64,000 bases of DNA from Companilactobacillus musae (GCF_003967595.1 NZ_BIFW01000002.1:186001-250000); one strand, 5' to 3'; shown: positions 45,374-53,815, counted from the first letter of the stretch. Program-made: numbers and translations. The notes: generated by a model from the letters alone, not told the origin.

Positions 45374-45829
45374 TCAATATTTAAGTGAAAGACTACAATT
45401 TTCTTGGTTTTTAAAAGATAGTAATCGTCCTCCTCTATATGCTTCTGCAAATTGTAATAACCCTTCACTCAACCTTCTTTCAACAGTTTTATTTGCATTT
45501 ATACTTCCAAACACTAATCCAGCTATATCTATTTTCGTATGTAATTCTTTAGACATATATGTGTAATAAATTACTTCCATACACTCCCTACTTAAGTTTG
45601 ACACAGCTTTCTCTATCTCTTCAATTTCATCGATTGCTGATATAACATTTACATTTTTAATTTCCTTAGAATTTCCAAACACATTATTTCTAGGCATTCC
45701 AGTTATAGCCGGGGATTTTGTATCTGTTAGTGACAGACCTGAAATCCTGGCTAGATTACGATACGGATTCAAAACTCTTCTAGCGTTCTTTTTTGTTTTC
45801 TTACTATCAATTTCTGGCAATAAATACAA
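45374..45829 (-). CDS. arpU: ArpU-family late transcription regulator
   Basis: About 151 residues with the ArpU pattern: YLLPEIDSKKTKKNARRVLNPYRNLARI at the start, and a sigma-like C-terminal region KTVERRLSEGLLQFAEAYRGGRLL. The TTG at 45829 has GGGGAG eight bases upstream; GTG at 45838 is too close to it. It stands at the junction of early and late genes and likely activates the packaging/structural operon, perhaps through the repeat at 45322-45335. Confidence 0.85.
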   Translation of the reverse strand: MYLLPEIDSKKTKKNARRVLNPYRNLARISGLSLTDTKSPAITGMPRNNVFGNSKEIKNVNVISAIDEIEEIEKAVSNLSRECMEVIYYTYMSKELHTKIDIAGLVFGSINANKTVERRLSEGLLQFAEAYRGGRLLSFKNQENCSLSLKY

Positions 45830-45907
45830 ATCGGCCACTCCCCGTGATATAATTGATTTGTAGGAACCAATTAATTAGCTGCTCACTTTGTGGGTGGCTT
45901 TTTTTGT

Positions 45908-46132
45908 TTATTTGTTTTCCTCTTCTTTAGCATAGAAAACAGCAAGGTAAAGGATTCTCGACACACAAATCAATTGTTCATACATATCTAACAACTCTTC
46001 TAAATCATCGAATGGATCAATCCCAACGTTGTTAATTTTTGACTGCAATTCACTAGCTTCTTTTAATGTCGCAGCATGTTCTTCCATAGATTCATCGTCT
46101 ATAAAATGTTCCTTTAAAAATTTCTTATTCAT
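45908..46132 (-). CDS. Phage protein of unknown function
   Basis: 74 residues, acidic and helical (DDESMEEHAATLKEASELQSKINNVGIDPFDDLEELLDMYEQL). Good ribosome site GAGGTGGAG. Overlaps the upstream DUF1642-like gene by 4 bp. No family recognised. Confidence 0.7.
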   Translation of the reverse strand: MNKKFLKEHFIDDESMEEHAATLKEASELQSKINNVGIDPFDDLEELLDMYEQLICVSRILYLAVFYAKEEENK

Positions 46133-46524
46133 TTCTCCACCTCAAATCCATCCATAATCGCATTAGTAACTAATTGCTGTTTCCTGGCCGAAGTGTCATC
46201 TACATCACCATAAAGCCATTTCCCAAACGCTATTTCTTCTTTGCTACTAAACTTTTGATCTGAATTTGGAGCCTGCTCCATATACGAAAGATACACCCAT
46301 CTTTCAAGATATTCTGGATTTTCTCCACAGTCCTTGGCAACAAATTGATACCAGTCATCAAAGACTTTAGGCATGACAATCTTCGAATTTAATTCTTTGA
46401 GCGTGTTAGAAGAAATATCCCTAATTGCCATCAAATCCTTTTTCAAATCAATACTTGGACTATCAGCTCCACCAGTTAACTCTCTGATATCCATCAGTTG
46501 ATCCATAATCTTTTCTTTATTCAT
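46129..46524 (-). CDS. DUF1642-like phage protein, copy A
   Basis: 131 residues. The segment IVMPKVFDDWYQFVAKDCGENPEYLERW, followed by FGKWLYGD and a tail NAIMDGFEVEK, fits DUF1642 early phage proteins. The next gene upstream is a diverged copy. The ATG at 46524 overlaps the preceding stop. Function unknown. Confidence 0.7.
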   Translation of the reverse strand: MNKEKIMDQLMDIRELTGGADSPSIDLKKDLMAIRDISSNTLKELNSKIVMPKVFDDWYQFVAKDCGENPEYLERWVYLSYMEQAPNSDQKFSSKEEIAFGKWLYGDVDDTSARKQQLVTNAIMDGFEVEK

Positions 46525-46891
46525 CATCTTTAACCTCATAACCATTAATAATTGCATCAACACACATTTGATATTGCTTATGACTTCTTAAATCTCCACC
46601 TAAAATTAACCAGTCCCAAAAATCTTCTTCTACTCCATTCTCGTAAGAATCAAAGTTATCAGTAAACAGCTTGGTCAATCTCATTAGTGCCATACTCTGA
46701 TCTCCACCTCGGCCTGCTAACCAAATATGAAATATCCTTGGCATGACTACTTTGGGATTTAGTTCTTTTTCTAATTGATTACTTAGTTCAGTAAGTTCTT
46801 TATAAGCTGATAATGAAACTTCTTCAAATTTAAGTTTGCAGTGGATTTGACCTGATAGCTTTTTTATTTTCTTTAGTCTTTCCTCATTCAT
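46517..46891 (-). CDS. DUF1642-like phage protein, copy B
   Basis: 124 residues. Same plan as the next gene: helical start, VVMPRIFHIWLAGRGGDQS, FWDWLILGGD and the ending DAIINGYEVKDDE. Tandem duplication followed by divergence is likely. GAGGGAG stands upstream. Confidence 0.7.
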   Translation of the reverse strand: MNEERLKKIKKLSGQIHCKLKFEEVSLSAYKELTELSNQLEKELNPKVVMPRIFHIWLAGRGGDQSMALMRLTKLFTDNFDSYENGVEEDFWDWLILGGDLRSHKQYQMCVDAIINGYEVKDDE

Positions 46892-47024
46892 CAGCGTTCT
46901 CCCTCAAGATTTCATCAATAGCACTGACTGCCTCCTGTGCATCATCTTCACGTTCTTGTTCATCATCAAATGGTGAAAACATTTTAAAGTAATCAACCAT
47001 GGCTTTATATTGTTTGCTATTCAT
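46884..47024 (-). CDS. Small phage protein
   Basis: About 46 residues, acidic (MNSKQYKAMVDYFKMFSPFDDEQEREDDAQEAVSAIDEILRENADE written from two parts: helical start, acidic end). Start at 47024 or 47030, with AAGGA upstream. Overlaps both neighbours. Unknown function. Confidence 0.6.
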   Translation of the reverse strand: MNSKQYKAMVDYFKMFSPFDDEQEREDDAQEAVSAIDEILRENADE

Positions 47025-47238
47025 TTTCATTACATCCTTTATAAATAACTGTTGTAATAACTGATGGTTTAAATGTGTCATCTACAGTCTTCACATAATC
47101 TCTGTAGGATGTATACGTGAAACCTTGGATAGCATTGGTTTTAATGTTTTTAACATTATGAGTTCTCAGAAATTCATTTACCTCTTCATCATTATCATCA
47201 TCAATAGCAACTCTAACGAACGTCTTAACCTGATTCAT
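47017..47238 (-). CDS. Phage protein of unknown function
   Basis: 73 residues, with a FVRVAIDDDNDEEVNEFLRTH helix-strand pattern and a C-terminal SVITTVIYKGCNENE. It looks like a small alpha/beta domain. AGAGGTAGAG before the ATG. Unknown function. Confidence 0.7.
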   Translation of the reverse strand: MNQVKTFVRVAIDDDNDEEVNEFLRTHNVKNIKTNAIQGFTYTSYRDYVKTVDDTFKPSVITTVIYKGCNENE

Positions 47239-47510
47239 TTCTCTACCTCTACATAAGTCTTTTTAAAAATATCATCTGCAATTGCCCAATGTTCACCACT
47301 TACGCCTTCAGCAATCCAATAGTTAAGCCTTAGTTCAATCCATCCTTCTAATGTTTCGATTTGATAAGGAACGGTTTCATTAAATGACTCATCTTCAGGA
47401 TCTAGCTTGTAAACTGTATTAGTTCTGATGTTATATCTATTAATCATTTCGGTGGATCCATCAAACTGCTCTGCTTGAATAGGAACCTTTTTTCTATACT
47501 TTTTAATCAT
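47235..47510 (-). CDS. Phage protein of the YRKKP-type family
   Basis: 91 residues: IKKYRKKVPIQAEQFDGS, then ETLEGWIELRLNYWIAEGVSGEHWAIADDIFKKTYVEVE. This beta-rich pattern (YRKKPVxIEAxQ ... GDWIIxGxxGExYPxxxxxFxxTYE) is common in small phage proteins of unknown function. Confidence 0.75.
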   Translation of the reverse strand: MIKKYRKKVPIQAEQFDGSTEMINRYNIRTNTVYKLDPEDESFNETVPYQIETLEGWIELRLNYWIAEGVSGEHWAIADDIFKKTYVEVEK

Positions 47511-47658
47511 TCCAATTACCTCTCAATGCCAGTAGAATCAAAATAACCATCATGAAGCCACTTCTTGATACTCCGATAACTGAACTAGCAAATATAAAAT
47601 TAATTAAGGCACCTAGAAAACCAATTAGAAATACCCAGCCCCAAAAGTTAATTTTCAT
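47503..47658 (-). CDS. Small phage membrane protein
   Basis: 51 residues: MKINFWGWVFLIGFLGALIN plus a second hydrophobic helix (SGFMMVILILLALRG). Two membrane helices; stop overlaps the next gene's start. AGGCAGAG is the weak ribosome site. Unknown role; membrane-active early protein possible. Confidence 0.65.
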   Translation of the reverse strand: MKINFWGWVFLIGFLGALINFIFASSVIGVSRSGFMMVILILLALRGNWND

Positions 47659-47873
47659 TTCTCTGCCTCCAACAACTCATTCCTATGTTTATTCCTTCTA
47701 GCATTCAACCGCTGCCACTCATCGTCTTCTCTATATAATTTTTTACCGATCATGTTATTTTGACGCTGAAGAATGTTGATGTAGTTAAGTTCTTTGTGCA
47801 TGGCCTTCGCTATTTCTTTATTCTTATATCTATTTTCTCGCATTTGATAGACCGCTAAATTATCATCTGTCAT
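47655..47873 (-). CDS. Phage protein of unknown function
   Basis: 72 residues, basic and helical (AVYQMRENRYKNKEIAKAMHKELNYINILQRQ...; RLNARRNKHRNELLEAEK). GGGAG precedes the ATG. May bind nucleic acid; this is a guess. Confidence 0.7.
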   Translation of the reverse strand: MTDDNLAVYQMRENRYKNKEIAKAMHKELNYINILQRQNNMIGKKLYREDDEWQRLNARRNKHRNELLEAEK

Positions 47874-47907
47874 TTTTTATTACTCCCAATTCATTCTTTT
47901 AGCAATT

Positions 47908-48132
47908 TCATATACGGCACAATTTATATTCTTTAGCAAGATCGTCCTCCTGCAAAATTGATTGAATTATTCTGTTCTTAGTCTGATCACTTAATTCTCT
48001 GTCAGCATTTTGAAATTCTTTTGGCATAGCATAAAAATTCTTTTGAATATACATAATCGCCCGAACGATGTTATGACATTCATCACTAAATTTTGACCTT
48101 ATGTATGATTTATAGATTTTTTCATAATTCAC
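47908..48132 (-). CDS. Phage protein of unknown function
   Basis: About 74 residues, GTG start with AGGGGG seven bases upstream (a TTG at 48138 is the alternative). Helical; ends LAKEYKLCRI. Start lies at the stop of the upstream gene. Unknown function. Confidence 0.65.
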   Translation of the reverse strand: MNYEKIYKSYIRSKFSDECHNIVRAIMYIQKNFYAMPKEFQNADRELSDQTKNRIIQSILQEDDLAKEYKLCRI

Positions 48133-48134
48133 AA

Positions 48135-48485
48135 TCAAGCCCCCTCAATATCTTCTGGATAAACCTTTCTAATACAACGTTTATTAATTGCAACTAAATA
48201 TATCGACTTGTATTCATCGTATGTTTGAACAATATCATCAGGATGAAAATCATCTGCACCAAGTTCAAGTGTCATAAATGTTTTTAGTTTTCGTACGCCC
48301 ATTAGAATTCCTGTTTCGATTGCTTCCACTCTTTTATATTTTTCGATTTCGAGATAATCACCGGGTTCAAGGGTTTTAATATATTCATCTAGCGATTGAA
48401 AATTACTAGTAGGCCATTCAACTGTTTTTTTATTTAGGTGGGCTTTAATCTCTACCCTTGTACCAAAATCAAGTTTATTTTTCAT
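48135..48485 (-). CDS. Phage protein of unknown function
   Basis: 116 residues with strand-rich sequence (GTRVEIKAHLNKKTVEWP; LEPGDYLEIEKYKRVEAIETGILMGVRKLKTFMTLELG). Resembles small SH3-like or barrel proteins. Overlaps the methyltransferase gene by 11 bp and follows AGGGGG. Confidence 0.7.
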   Translation of the reverse strand: MKNKLDFGTRVEIKAHLNKKTVEWPTSNFQSLDEYIKTLEPGDYLEIEKYKRVEAIETGILMGVRKLKTFMTLELGADDFHPDDIVQTYDEYKSIYLVAINKRCIRKVYPEDIEGA

Positions 48486-49263
48486 TGCTTTGCCCCCTAT
48501 CTATTTGGACGATTGCTTGAAATATAGGTAAGACTTGTTGTGGTACAACTGCATTACCTAACGCTTTAAGTCTGTCCACCCCTTCGGAAAGCCCATCATC
48601 ATTTCGTTGAATTTGGCGGCTTGAATTGGCGATTGCTCGAGCGCCTGCAGATAGTACGTCATACGGATTGTTCCCGCCTTCCTTCCAGGCTTTATCCTTA
48701 ATGCTCTGCGTAAACTTCCCAATACATCGTTCTTCGCTACTTTGATCCAAGCCGATCCATCGCTTGCTGTTGGAGTGGGCCACAATGAACGTTCTTTGTC
48801 TTTGGTGTGGCGTCCCGACGGCCAAAGCTGGAAGTATAAATGTCCTTGTTTCGTAGCCAACGCTTTCCAAGTTAGATAGCGTTCTGTCGAGCTCCATATT
48901 GGCGAAGTTAGCAACATTTTCTCCAACAACCCAATCTGGCTTGATTTCTTTGATAATTCTAAACATTTCCGGCCAGAGATCTCTGTCATCTTCCGTGCCT
49001 TTTCGCTTCCCGGCAATACTGAAAGGTTGGCAAGGGAATCCTCCGGAAATAACGTCAATTGCTCCAGGATCAACACCCACTTTTCTAAGTGATTCTTTAT
49101 TTATTTTCTTAACATCGGGTAGAATCGGGATACCTTTAAAATTTTTCTTCAAAACTTTAACCGGAAAATCTGCCATTTCAGAAAGGGCAACCACATTAAT
49201 ACCAGCTGTTTGTTCAGCTAGAGCTACCCCCCCGATTCCTGCGAATAATTCAATTGCATTCAT
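48475..49263 (-). CDS. Orphan DNA (cytosine-5) methyltransferase
   Basis: 262 residues, short for the family. SAM site MNAIELFAGIGGVALA; catalytic motif IV GGFPCQPFS (Cys78); motif VI GENVANFA; motif VIII PHQRQRTFIVA; final motif LKALGNAVVPQQ. The target-recognition region is small (about 180-235). No restriction partner is near, so it probably protects phage DNA from host restriction. A long same-strand frame (48558-49076) overlaps it. Confidence 0.92.
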   Translation of the reverse strand: MNAIELFAGIGGVALAEQTAGINVVALSEMADFPVKVLKKNFKGIPILPDVKKINKESLRKVGVDPGAIDVISGGFPCQPFSIAGKRKGTEDDRDLWPEMFRIIKEIKPDWVVGENVANFANMELDRTLSNLESVGYETRTFILPALAVGTPHQRQRTFIVAHSNSKRWIGLDQSSEERCIGKFTQSIKDKAWKEGGNNPYDVLSAGARAIANSSRQIQRNDDGLSEGVDRLKALGNAVVPQQVLPIFQAIVQIDRGQSNEK

Positions 49264-49274
49264 TTTTTAACTCC

Positions 49275-49784
49275 TCAAAATGGTAAATCGTCATCTGAAA
49301 TATCAATTGGTTTACTGTTGTCAGCAAACGGATCGCTATTCGTTTGATTTGTGTTCGAATGCGTTTGATTTGTGTTTTGTTTCTGTTGGTCATCTGCACC
49401 TTTACCGCTAAAATCGTTGCTGTTGATTGATTTACTCTGCTGGCCATCTGTTGGCTTTCTGTCAGTTCTAGATTCAAGTAATGAGAAATTATCAACGACA
49501 ACTTCTGTTACATAAACCCTGTTACCCTGCTTATTCTCATAGTTACGTGTTTGAAGTCGTCCATCAATTCCAACAAGCGTTCCTTTGTGCATTAAATTAG
49601 CAAAGTTCTCGGCAGCTTTTCGCCAAATAGTACAATTGATAAAGTCTGCTTCACGTTCACCTTGTGAGTTGGTAAATTGTCGATTGACAGCAACTGTAAA
49701 ACTAGCAACCGCCGCACCATTAGCCGTATATCTCAACTCCGGATCACGTGTTAGGCGTCCTACTAAAACTGCTCTATTTATCAT
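49275..49784 (-). CDS. ssb: Single-stranded DNA-binding protein
   Basis: 169 residues. OB fold [74 protein letters not shown]; a Gln/Asn-rich linker and the acidic tip SDDDLPF that recruits repair proteins. ATG at 49784 with AGGAGG. The linker DNA carries short GTTTGATT repeats. Overlaps the upstream gene. Confidence 0.95.
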   Translation of the reverse strand: MINRAVLVGRLTRDPELRYTANGAAVASFTVAVNRQFTNSQGEREADFINCTIWRKAAENFANLMHKGTLVGIDGRLQTRNYENKQGNRVYVTEVVVDNFSLLESRTDRKPTDGQQSKSINSNDFSGKGADDQQKQNTNQTHSNTNQTNSDPFADNSKPIDISDDDLPF

Positions 49785-50076
49785 TGGCTTCCTCCTTATC
49801 TTCATCAGCTACTTTGCTTTCGATAAAGCTCATGACATCGACCACAATTTTGTTTTGTAAATCGCTGGTATCAATAGCTTTATCGTCCTCGTCACTACCT
49901 AAAATTTTTTCAACCGCAGTGATCAATAGTGTCGTTGCACCGGCTAGAAGCTTTTTACCATCGCCTTGAAGTATTGACGAAAATACGTCGCTATTCTCTA
50001 CTGATAAAGCAATGTTTCCCTTGTTTGCAAAAGCATATTTCAACTGTTTAATTGCTTCTTTTTCGTCATATGTCAT
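49774..50076 (-). CDS. Phage protein of unknown function
   Basis: 100 residues: [36 protein letters not shown], a hydrophobic helix ([18 protein letters not shown]) and an acidic tail. Located between two replication-linked genes. Start shares TAATG with the previous stop. Unknown function. Confidence 0.7.
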   Translation of the reverse strand: MTYDEKEAIKQLKYAFANKGNIALSVENSDVFSSILQGDGKKLLAGATTLLITAVEKILGSDEDDKAIDTSDLQNKIVVDVMSFIESKVADEDKEEANDK

Positions 50077-50417
50077 TATTCGTTATCCTCCAACTTGTAT
50101 CTATAAATTAATGCCACAGCAATCTTCATTTGACGCAAACTTTTGAAGGCAAAATTGTCACGCCATTCTATGAACTCTGGTGTTATTTCTGGCAATCCCA
50201 TTGGCAAACCATTACTTTCATCAACGGGGTGTCCTTGGCTATCTCTACCGTTAACGCATAACACCGCACCTTCAAATGTAAGTCCATCTTCATACGCTTC
50301 AACACATGGCTTAATTCGATCGATAACAAACTGTGGTAGTGATACTACTGGTGTTTCTTTATAATCAAAAATCTCTTTTGAATCTCTTTTATATTGAACA
50401 ATTTCACTTAATTCCAT
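50076..50417 (-). CDS. Phage protein of unknown function
   Basis: 113 residues with VVSLPQFVIDRIKPCVEAYEDGLTFEGAVLCVNG and HPVDESNGLPMGLPEITPEFIEWRDNFAFKSLRQMKIAVALIYRYKL. No family recognised. AAGGGG ribosome site. Confidence 0.7.
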   Translation of the reverse strand: MELSEIVQYKRDSKEIFDYKETPVVSLPQFVIDRIKPCVEAYEDGLTFEGAVLCVNGRDSQGHPVDESNGLPMGLPEITPEFIEWRDNFAFKSLRQMKIAVALIYRYKLEDNE

Positions 50418-50434
50418 TTTTGGTTATCCCCTTG

Positions 50435-50683
50435 CTAAACTTTTCTTTGATATGTTTTTCCGTTAACGGTAACTTCTTCATAACTCTCTATTTCTCCACT
50501 GATAACCGTAAATACGTCTTTTTTACCTTGGCGATCATAATAAATTTCTATATCTGGATCATGCTTAATATTTGCTATCGCCAGTAGGATATACAGGTAT
50601 CTCAAACAGAACTCTTCACGACTACTGGCACTGTTCAAAACTTTATTAAGCATTTCATCTAATTCACTTAACTTCTTTCTCAT
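50435..50683 (-). CDS. Phage protein of unknown function
   Basis: About 82 residues: helical N-terminus (RKKLSELDEMLNKVLNSASSREEFCLRYLYILLAIANI) and a beta C-terminus (TVISGEIESYEEVTVNGKTYQRKV). ATG at 50683 inside the end of the RusA gene. Unknown function. Confidence 0.65.
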   Translation of the reverse strand: MRKKLSELDEMLNKVLNSASSREEFCLRYLYILLAIANIKHDPDIEIYYDRQGKKDVFTVISGEIESYEEVTVNGKTYQRKV

Positions 50684-51110
50684 GAGTCCACTCCTCAATT
50701 AAAATCTCAGTACGTGGGTGCTCGTCATAGTCCTTCTCAGTGTCGTGTTTAACTATTTGTCCATCGTCAAACCAAGCCTTTACTAAGCCGTCAAATACAG
50801 CCTTCTCGTAGTTATCTAAGTCTGGCTTAACTGTGGGTTTCACTTCATGATTAGCACGACGCTTGTGCTCTGCTCTGGATAGTCCTTTTTGAATACGTCT
50901 GTAAAATCGTATGTGAGCGACTAACGGCACGCCCCTTTCAAATAGCTGCTTGTTGTGATATTTGTCCCAATACAGGATCTTGATGCCATTCTTGTACATT
51001 CGATACTTAGAACGTGTGTAGCCCTTACTTCCAGGTCTATTTGAATTAAAGCCCGGTCTTGAGGCTGGTACTGGCTCACCGTCAATCACTAATTTCAGTT
51101 GATTAGTCAA
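50664..51110 (-). CDS. rusA: RusA-family Holliday junction resolvase
   Basis: About 148 residues. RusA features: LVIDGEPVPASRPGF at the start, VKPDLDNYEKAVFDGLVKAWFDDGQIV with the metal-binding Asp residues. Cuts branched DNA during recombination or before packaging. A TTG at 51110 overlapping the previous stop, with GGA eight bases upstream, fits best; an ATG at 51140 is possible. Confidence 0.9.
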   Translation of the reverse strand: MTNQLKLVIDGEPVPASRPGFNSNRPGSKGYTRSKYRMYKNGIKILYWDKYHNKQLFERGVPLVAHIRFYRRIQKGLSRAEHKRRANHEVKPTVKPDLDNYEKAVFDGLVKAWFDDGQIVKHDTEKDYDEHPRTEILIEEWTHEKEVK

Positions 51111-51429
51111 GTTGCACGTCCAAAATATGTGGGTTAGCATCAACAAGCTTTTTATCGATACGTCTCTGAATGTGATTGATCAAAGAAGCAGCTAAAATGA
51201 TGTCGTTATTTAGTTGAATATCACCTTGAAATAGTTCGCATTCATCGTCTAAGGCTGTTAGATTCTCGAGTGTGCCATATAACTGCCCGTAAGCAGATTC
51301 AGCTACATCACTGGCAACAATCAATGTTTGATTCAAGTTATCGATGCTGTCACGTGAATAGCTTCGACTTGTGGGAAGCAGAAGCATTTTTAGCTCCGGT
51401 GTTAATTCCATATTTTTTTGTTTTAGCAT
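51103..51429 (-). CDS. Phage protein of unknown function
   Basis: 108 residues, helical (SRDSIDNLNQTLIVASDVAESAYGQLYGTLENL; NDIILAASLINHIQRRIDKKLVD). AGGAG precedes the ATG. Lies between helicase loader and RusA. No family recognised. Confidence 0.7.
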   Translation of the reverse strand: MLKQKNMELTPELKMLLLPTSRSYSRDSIDNLNQTLIVASDVAESAYGQLYGTLENLTALDDECELFQGDIQLNNDIILAASLINHIQRRIDKKLVDANPHILDVQLD

Positions 51430-51440
51430 TTTAATATCTC

Positions 51441-52202
51441 CTAATTATTTCTCATGTCGCTACCGCTAAATTTAATTGTGTTAGCAGCTTTTTTTGTCAT
51501 CAATCGGCTAATGATTTTTGGATCATATAGTTGCTGTAACTCATGTCCTGTATTGTTGGTCGTAATAATATTTGTTTTGTTTTTTCGATAATCGGCAAAA
51601 CGGAATAGGATTTTTTGAGCATAATTACTAGCTTCACTAGTCTTAGATTGCAAAGATGATTCACTACCCAGATCATCGATTACAAGCACGTCACAGTTCT
51701 TAACACACTCTTCCACCTTGTAGTTATCACGTTTTAAAAACTCGTCCTTAAATGCCATTTGAGAATTATTGACGAACATTGCAAAACTCAAGAAATAACA
51801 TGATAGTGAGGTATCTTGACTGTTCAAACCGTTCAAAATGCTAACGGCTAACATAGATTTACCAAGTCCTGGCTCACCAGTGAAAAGAAAGTTGCCCGTT
51901 TCACCGACATAGATCCTATTAGCAATATTCTTAGCCTGTTTAAGCTCACTCGCTTGGTTAGGTGTATCAGTCTTAAAATCTGCAAAATTGTACTGTAAAT
52001 CGCTGAAATCACTGACTAGCGAGCTTCTAAATATTCCTTCACGCTTGACTTGAATATTTTTTTTAGTAAATTCTATTGCTCGCCGTTCCTCACGTTTGTC
52101 CCGTTCAGAAATAACTTTTTTGAAGTCAATTCCTGAATAATCAACACCGTGTTTTAAAGCTATCTCACGGGAAACTTTATCCAATCCAAACATTGATTCC
52201 AT
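51441..52202 (-). CDS. DnaC/DnaI-like helicase loader
   Basis: 253 residues, AAA+ ATPase: Walker A FTGEPGLGKSMLA, Walker B DVLVIDDLGSES, sensor-type ITTNNTG and RLMTKKAANTIKF. The N-terminal part probably contacts the host DnaB-type helicase. Works with the upstream initiator to start phage replication. AGGGGG ribosome site; 9 bp after the initiator stop. Confidence 0.9.
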   Translation of the reverse strand: MESMFGLDKVSREIALKHGVDYSGIDFKKVISERDKREERRAIEFTKKNIQVKREGIFRSSLVSDFSDLQYNFADFKTDTPNQASELKQAKNIANRIYVGETGNFLFTGEPGLGKSMLAVSILNGLNSQDTSLSCYFLSFAMFVNNSQMAFKDEFLKRDNYKVEECVKNCDVLVIDDLGSESSLQSKTSEASNYAQKILFRFADYRKNKTNIITTNNTGHELQQLYDPKIISRLMTKKAANTIKFSGSDMRNN

Positions 52203-52211
52203 AGCTACCCC

Positions 52212-52994
52212 CTAGTACGGCAAGTCATAGAGTGGTTTTCTACCACCCTTGTTGCCATTAAAATTATTTGGTGCGTCTGCTTTATCTATCAACTTGCCAA
52301 ACTGCTTTCTAAGTTTTGAAGCAGATAAGATATTGTTCTGCCAGAAACTGTCTTGTTGACACCATCCAATAATTCGTTTGATATCGTCGTAAGAACGTGC
52401 ATCACGTTCGTGCATTAGTCTGATGTCATTAGCCCATTTCTGTGTATCAGGTGGGTTCTTAGAATCAGTCGGATAGATGCTAGAGTTACGTTCACGGATC
52501 TTAGTTAGCAAGTAATTGGCTAGTTTCAAGTTAAGGTCGTCCGGTTCGTAAACACGCTTTGCGGGTTTCGAGTCGTGACTATCTTTATTAGTTTTGTTTA
52601 TATTTCTGTCTTGTTTAATTAATGTGCTACTGTTATGTGTACCCTTATGTTCACTGTTATGTGTACTGTTATGTGTACTCCTATGTTCACTATTATGTGT
52701 ACTATCTTCGTTATAAAGTACACATATCTTATAAGACGTGGCTTTACGATTGCCATTACTCTCAAAATCGACTAGTCCAAGTTGTTTAAGAACATTCCTG
52801 TTCTTATTGATACCTGACCGGCTCAATCCCGAAAGTGTTTCAAGCGTTTGATTAGCAGCAGTAAACCATTCTATCCATGAACATTTATTGTTTATCTGCA
52901 AAAGCGCGTAATATAAAGCAATTTGTCCACTGGATAACTCGGTTTTAAACATTTGATAATCTCTAAACGCCTGCAACTGTTTTAGGTAATTCAT
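52212..52994 (-). CDS. Phage replication initiator (DnaD/replisome-organizer-like)
   Basis: 260 residues. N-terminal winged helix (about 1-90: FKTELSSGQIALYYALLQINNKCSW, LSGLSRSGINKNRNVLKQLGLV), a repetitive linker coded by the iteron array (STHN/SEH repeats, about 97-122), and a C-terminal helicase-loading domain (RIIGWCQQDSFWQNNILSASKLRKQFGKLI). Likely binds the origin inside its own gene and recruits the loader encoded next. Confidence 0.87.
   Translation of the reverse strand: MNYLKQLQAFRDYQMFKTELSSGQIALYYALLQINNKCSWIEWFTAANQTLETLSGLSRSGINKNRNVLKQLGLVDFESNGNRKATSYKICVLYNEDSTHNSEHRSTHNSTHNSEHKGTHNSSTLIKQDRNINKTNKDSHDSKPAKRVYEPDDLNLKLANYLLTKIRERNSSIYPTDSKNPPDTQKWANDIRLMHERDARSYDDIKRIIGWCQQDSFWQNNILSASKLRKQFGKLIDKADAPNNFNGNKGGRKPLYDLPY
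52634..52702. other. ori: Iteron array, probable phage replication origin
   Basis: Six copies of TATGTGTAC or TATGTTCAC start exactly every 12 bp (52634, 52646, 52658, 52670, 52682, 52694) inside the initiator gene. Such direct repeats in the middle of the initiator gene mark origins of many lactic phages. Confidence 0.8.
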
Positions 52995-53005
52995 AAAGTC
53001 ACCTC

Positions 53006-53815
53006 CTAGTCTATTAAGTCATCCATGCTGACAATTTTTCCTAATTTAGCAGTGGACTTACAATAATCACATTTACCGCATCGAGTAGGCTCAACACGTC
53101 CAGCCTTAACATCCTCAATATGGTTCTGGAACTTATCGATCTGCATTGCCGCCTCTTCTAATCGATAATCAGGAATTGAAATAACCATTTTATCTGGAAC
53201 TTTTTCCTTTGAAACTGCCACTATATAGGGCGTTGTCTCAATATCAAATGTTTGTCTGATAAGTTCCCTATAAACATACATTTGAAGCTGATAGTTGTAT
53301 TCAGCTACGAACGATTGCCATTCTCGATCTTCGTTGTTCCAAAACTTCTTATGGATATCTCTCGAAGTCTTTAAATCAAGGAAGTAACCACGTTTTAAAT
53401 TCAAGCAATCAACTTTGCCTTTCCATTGGACTCCATCAATGAAACCAGTAACGATAGCTTCTTTTTCTCCTTGATATAGTCCCTGGAACAATGAATCTTC
53501 CTTCAAGGTATCGATCATATCTTCAGCTTTTTCAAATGGTGCTCTCAATTTCTTAGTTCTAGTCATGATCTCTGATTTGTGGTCATCAATGAACTTCTGA
53601 TGTGATTCAGAGCTTTCAAAATAAGAATGAAGGTAATTACCAACCAAGAGTGCTTCATGGTTCATATCGGAGTATTCTCCGTTTAGCTCAGCCATCGTTT
53701 CAGCCTCACACTTCAAGAACTTTTTGAAAAAGGTTGGTGATTGATAATCCCAATCTGTCGAACGATCATAATAATTTTCTTGAGTTAAATCACTTGTTGG
53801 TGTCAGCATCGTCAT
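53006..53815 (-). CDS. PD-(D/E)XK exonuclease, RecE-like (DUF3799 type)
   Basis: 269 residues. Nuclease core: AIVTGFIDGVQWKGKVDCLNLKRGYFLDLKTSRDI (Asp and Asp-x-Lys of the PD-(D/E)XK site) and YNYQLQMYVYREL; C-terminal CGKCDYC cluster that may bind a metal or iron-sulphur cluster. Resects DNA for the RecT annealer encoded immediately upstream (26-bp overlap). Confidence 0.85.
   Translation of the reverse strand: MTMLTPTSDLTQENYYDRSTDWDYQSPTFFKKFLKCEAETMAELNGEYSDMNHEALLVGNYLHSYFESSESHQKFIDDHKSEIMTRTKKLRAPFEKAEDMIDTLKEDSLFQGLYQGEKEAIVTGFIDGVQWKGKVDCLNLKRGYFLDLKTSRDIHKKFWNNEDREWQSFVAEYNYQLQMYVYRELIRQTFDIETTPYIVAVSKEKVPDKMVISIPDYRLEEAAMQIDKFQNHIEDVKAGRVEPTRCGKCDYCKSTAKLGKIVSMDDLID

Noticed and set aside
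48475-49263. Restriction-modification system
   Set aside because: Only the methyltransferase is present; flanking genes show no nuclease motif, so it is treated as an orphan phage methyltransferase.
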